Position numbers and translations under genes: made by a program. This document shows positions 61,256 to 64,000 of a DNA stretch of 64,000 bases, piece after piece. The notes beneath the pieces were generated by a model. That model was not told the DNA's origin. It saw only the letters and a program-made list of their open reading frames with translations, and made no database searches. Source of the stretch: Prostheceraeus crozeri (Eukaryota > Platyhelminthes > Polycladida > Euryleptidae). The stretch is taken from the NCBI GenBank assembly GCA_907163375.1, contig CAJQUW010008706.1, forward strand, positions 744,001 to 808,000. The letters are read 5' to 3'. The stretch's first letter is position 1. Each line of letters starts with the position of its first letter.

Positions 61256-61926
61256 CATTTTGTGTCAATGTGATTGACTGTCACGCATTACGCAAGCTAC
61301 GTCCACATCAACTGTATGTACATATTTTGCACGATCGTGTAAAGGTGAAAAGAATCTTCGAGTGAGGATTAAGTAAGTGCAACTTGATTTGAAGATCTAC
61401 ATTCATCTCACTGCTTTGAGATGATATTTTTCTACCACCAACACAACACTCCTGTCACTAGAACACTTAAAAAAACGGCTGACCAATCAATTTCCATTCG
61501 TGAAGATGATTAACTACCTAAAGAACGATCTTTCTACAAAATCGTCAAGCTTTTACAGTACAGTAGATTGAAATATTTATGAATAGATCAATCGATTGAG
61601 GAGATGTTACAGAAAGCAGATATACACTATGAGACAGAATACGAGTGGAGACACAATGAAGAAATATGATCATCATCGGTTCATTGTCTGCATATAATCT
61701 TGATTTTGTAAGGAAATTGGGTGATAAGTACTGACATGAATTTGTAATTGATTAGCTTATTGCAATGATCGTCAGTAGGCCCCTAGACTAATAACAACTA
61801 ATCCCAGCAAATATTGAAATTTGTCAATGAGGGTTGACAGGACTATTCATGTGATTTAGTTGAAGGCTACGTGTTAGTTAACAGACGACATAGAGATAAG
61901 TTTACTTGCGATGCAATCAGGCATAA

Positions 61927-61998
61927 GCGACCGTGGTGTAAAGGCTAGCATGGATGCCTTCCAAGCATTCGATCCGGGTTCGATTCCCGGCGGTCGCA
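61927..61998 (+). tRNA. tRNA-Gly(UCC), copy 8A
   Basis: Fifteenth tRNA-Gly gene in view; gene body unchanged. Confidence 0.97.
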
Positions 61999-62658
61999 CA
62001 TTTTTGTCCACGTCTCATGTAAAATGTAATTAATTGCGCTCGAAGTTTTGAACAGGAATACAATGTGTACCAGTGTTCTGAGTGAGTCTGTCAGTACGCA
62101 GTCAGCAGTTGAGACGAGATCTGTATTTCACTCTTTTCAGAATATTGCATTGTAGTCATTCTCTGCAAATCTTTTACCACCTCGTCACTTCAATGTGTGA
62201 GGATCAACTTCACAGTGGTTGGGTTGCGTCTGACGATTACATATTTACAGGACGAGTTCGTTGGCCCTTTGTGTTTCATGATGATTGCCAAAGCTAAGTG
62301 ATATAACAATCATATGCATAGAATCGCTTCTTATCGCCTACATTCTATTCGAACACATTAATCGGATCAGGGTACTGTATCAAAAAACAAGATTTGAAAA
62401 TCACTCAAGATGCACTACAACGTCTCGAGGCCTTTCTCCGCTGGTATGCCGGTCGACGACTGCCGACATCAATAAAGAAGCATGCTCGATCAAGTAAACT
62501 ACTTGCGAATCATGAGCATCATCATTCTATACAAGTGACACGTCCGACGTCTTTTCACAATGATTACATACGGTATTTCACATGCATGCATCAGTCGAAC
62601 TGTCGATGCACATCATTATCATTGTCAGAATAACACAGGAGCATCACTGACCAAACAC

Positions 62659-64000
62659 ATGTAGGAGGGAGTGGGGCAAGTTGGGCAATTTCAGAATGAA
62701 ATGGCATATCTCCAGTTCACGCAAATGGTCATCATTACAAGTCTTGTTTCTTTATCAAATGGTTTCATGGTTTTAAAAACGGTCGAACATAAATCCCCAC
62801 ATGATGAAACATGAGTGAAACTTAATGACAGTGGTTTCTACCCAACTTCCACAGTTGGGTGATTAGCAGTTTTGACAGAAACTGTGGCAAGTTTCGTCCT
62901 GAAATCTTTTTTAATTGTTATATTCTTATTCATTTGTTAAAGAGGAATGCTATTAAGTCTCAATTGCATATAATTGTTTAATCTTTACAGACCGTAGATA
63001 TTACTTAATTAACTCCCACCAGCCATTATTTTGAAAATGAAGTTAAAAAAATCCCTCCATTCTGTGATTCATTAGCTAGACACAAAAACATACATCAAAT
63101 TTCTTGGTAAAACAGTATGAAGTCTACCACTATGTTTGGCAAGATTGGGCTTGCTGGACAATCTTCGAAGCTTCTCCTACGGAATATTACTATATATTCG
63201 GTGACGTTTAGTGTAACCAAATCTCTATTATTCACTACTTTCTCCGATGGAATATTTAGCGATTTTCTTCTTAATGCAATTTCTCGCCATTATTCGTCAA
63301 ACTTGTCTCCTGACACGTGTGCAATGTTGCATACTTTGGCTTTGAATAGCGAATTGTAAATGACTCACGCATTTTAACATTTTGAATCTGTTCAATTCTT
63401 TCTGTTGATAAATGCTTGCGATTTGTGAGGCAGGTGTTGAAAATCCACACAAAATATTGAGTACAATGCCTACATGTACATCGAATCAGCCAGCGAGTGG
63501 TTGAATAGAAAAATATCTTAGATGAAAAGCACACTCACTTAAAAGAAATTGGCATGAAAATCAATTGTGGGACAAATTTTGAGTAGCCGTAAGCCTACTC
63601 AACTGGCCACAAGGCACTATACCCAACTTCCCCGTGAGGGCACCTTACACAAATATAGGCTATCTGTTATACTTAGCTAACTCCTAATCCATTTTCTGTC
63701 ACTTTTAGTAATGAAAATATTAATCAAAATTATGTTTATAAACACTAAAACAATTGCCACAGTGAAAGAGCTGAGGGTAGATTACGCATCATTCGTCACA
63801 ACTGTAAATATTTAAAATAGCTACTGAAAACAAGCATATCACATTTATTCAAATGCAAAATGTCATCAAGCCAAACAATTAATGAATATCAATATCTACT
63901 ATATTGATATAACAATCAATCAATGTTAGACGTTGCCACAGATCATTTTTCTATATGTGAATAAAATCCAAATACTCAACTTGCTCCACTCTCCCCTACA
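62659..64000. mobile_element. TIR-bounded block inside unit 8, right end at window edge
   Basis: Only the last base or two of the right inverted repeat are missing from the window. Confidence 0.6.

Larger units (their letters stand above)
58463..61584 (+). repeat. Macrosatellite unit 7
   Basis: 3122 bp, spacer intact again. Mixes variants: AATATCATTATGAGAGG as in units 1-4, AACAATTAATG as in units 5-8, TTTTAACATTTTG as in units 1-2. Confidence 0.92.
40232..64000 (+). repeat. tRNA-Gly macrosatellite, ~3.12-kb tandem units
   Basis: Head-to-tail array of seven complete units plus a partial eighth that runs off the window. Period between successive first tRNAs: 3124, 3123, 3121, 3123, 2701, 3038 and 3122 bp. 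Each unit holds tRNA copy A, a ~660-bp spacer, a TIR-bounded ~1.34-kb block, ~300 bp, tRNA copy B and ~740 bp. Divergence between full-length units is restricted to scattered substitutions and single-base indels. The first 35 bp of unit 1 are diverged from the other units, marking the array edge. Confidence 0.95.
61585..64000 (+). repeat. Macrosatellite unit 8 (cut by window end)
   Basis: 2416 bp in view; the window ends in the right TIR of its internal block. Its B tRNA should lie about 300 bp further on. Confidence 0.92.

Noticed and set aside
40232..64000. CRISPR array or rDNA array
   Set aside because: The repeat period is ~3.1 kb with tRNA genes; no short direct repeats with spacers and no rRNA sequence were seen.

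Overview
This is a metazoan nuclear genome window: AT-rich, with spliced genes (phase-consistent introns with GT/AG ends), many TIR-type transposon relics, a Penelope-like retroelement and RNA polymerase III genes. An odd-skipped-type zinc-finger gene points to an animal, probably a bilaterian. The C-terminal exons of CFAP61, a radial-spoke-3 base protein, imply an animal with motile cilia or flagellated sperm. I cannot name the species from sequence alone.

Layout. (1) 1-6.3 kb: no recognisable gene; one 772-bp TIR element (2441-3212) and a tRNA-like patch near 5.94 kb. (2) 6325-7683, minus strand: an apparently intronless PDZ + three-LIM (Enigma/Zasp/ALP-type) gene. (3) 7.7-17.9 kb: mostly non-coding, with a 37-bp minisatellite, a decayed retroelement fragment, palindromic motifs and a 926-bp TIR element. 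(4) 17972-22695, plus strand: a five-exon odd-skipped-family gene of 205 codons, carrying a hAT-type MITE in intron 3. (5) 23-27 kb: no gene I can defend. (6) 27000-29838: a young Penelope-like element (reverse transcriptase plus GIY-YIG) with perfectly collinear 517-bp inverted arms and a 12-bp target duplication. (7) 30411-39728, minus strand: nine C-terminal exons of CFAP61. The 5.8-kb intron between the second and third of these holds a complete 4199-bp hAT transposon (34207-38405; 8-bp TSD) whose transposase carries three disabling lesions. (8) About 40232 to the window end: a tandem macrosatellite of ~3.12-kb units, seven complete and an eighth cut by the window edge. Each unit carries two tRNA-Gly(UCC) genes flanking a ~1.34-kb TIR-bounded element; 15 visually identical tRNA genes are in view.

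The tRNA-Gly macrosatellite is the outstanding feature. Its 15 tRNA genes appear base-identical, while diagnostic variants in the spacers change step-wise along the array. One spacer segment is eroded in units 5 and 6 only. The array begins about 500 bp upstream of an internal CFAP61 exon, so it either lies in a CFAP61 intron or marks a rearrangement or assembly junction. All functional statements rest on motif recognition by eye; no database search was run.
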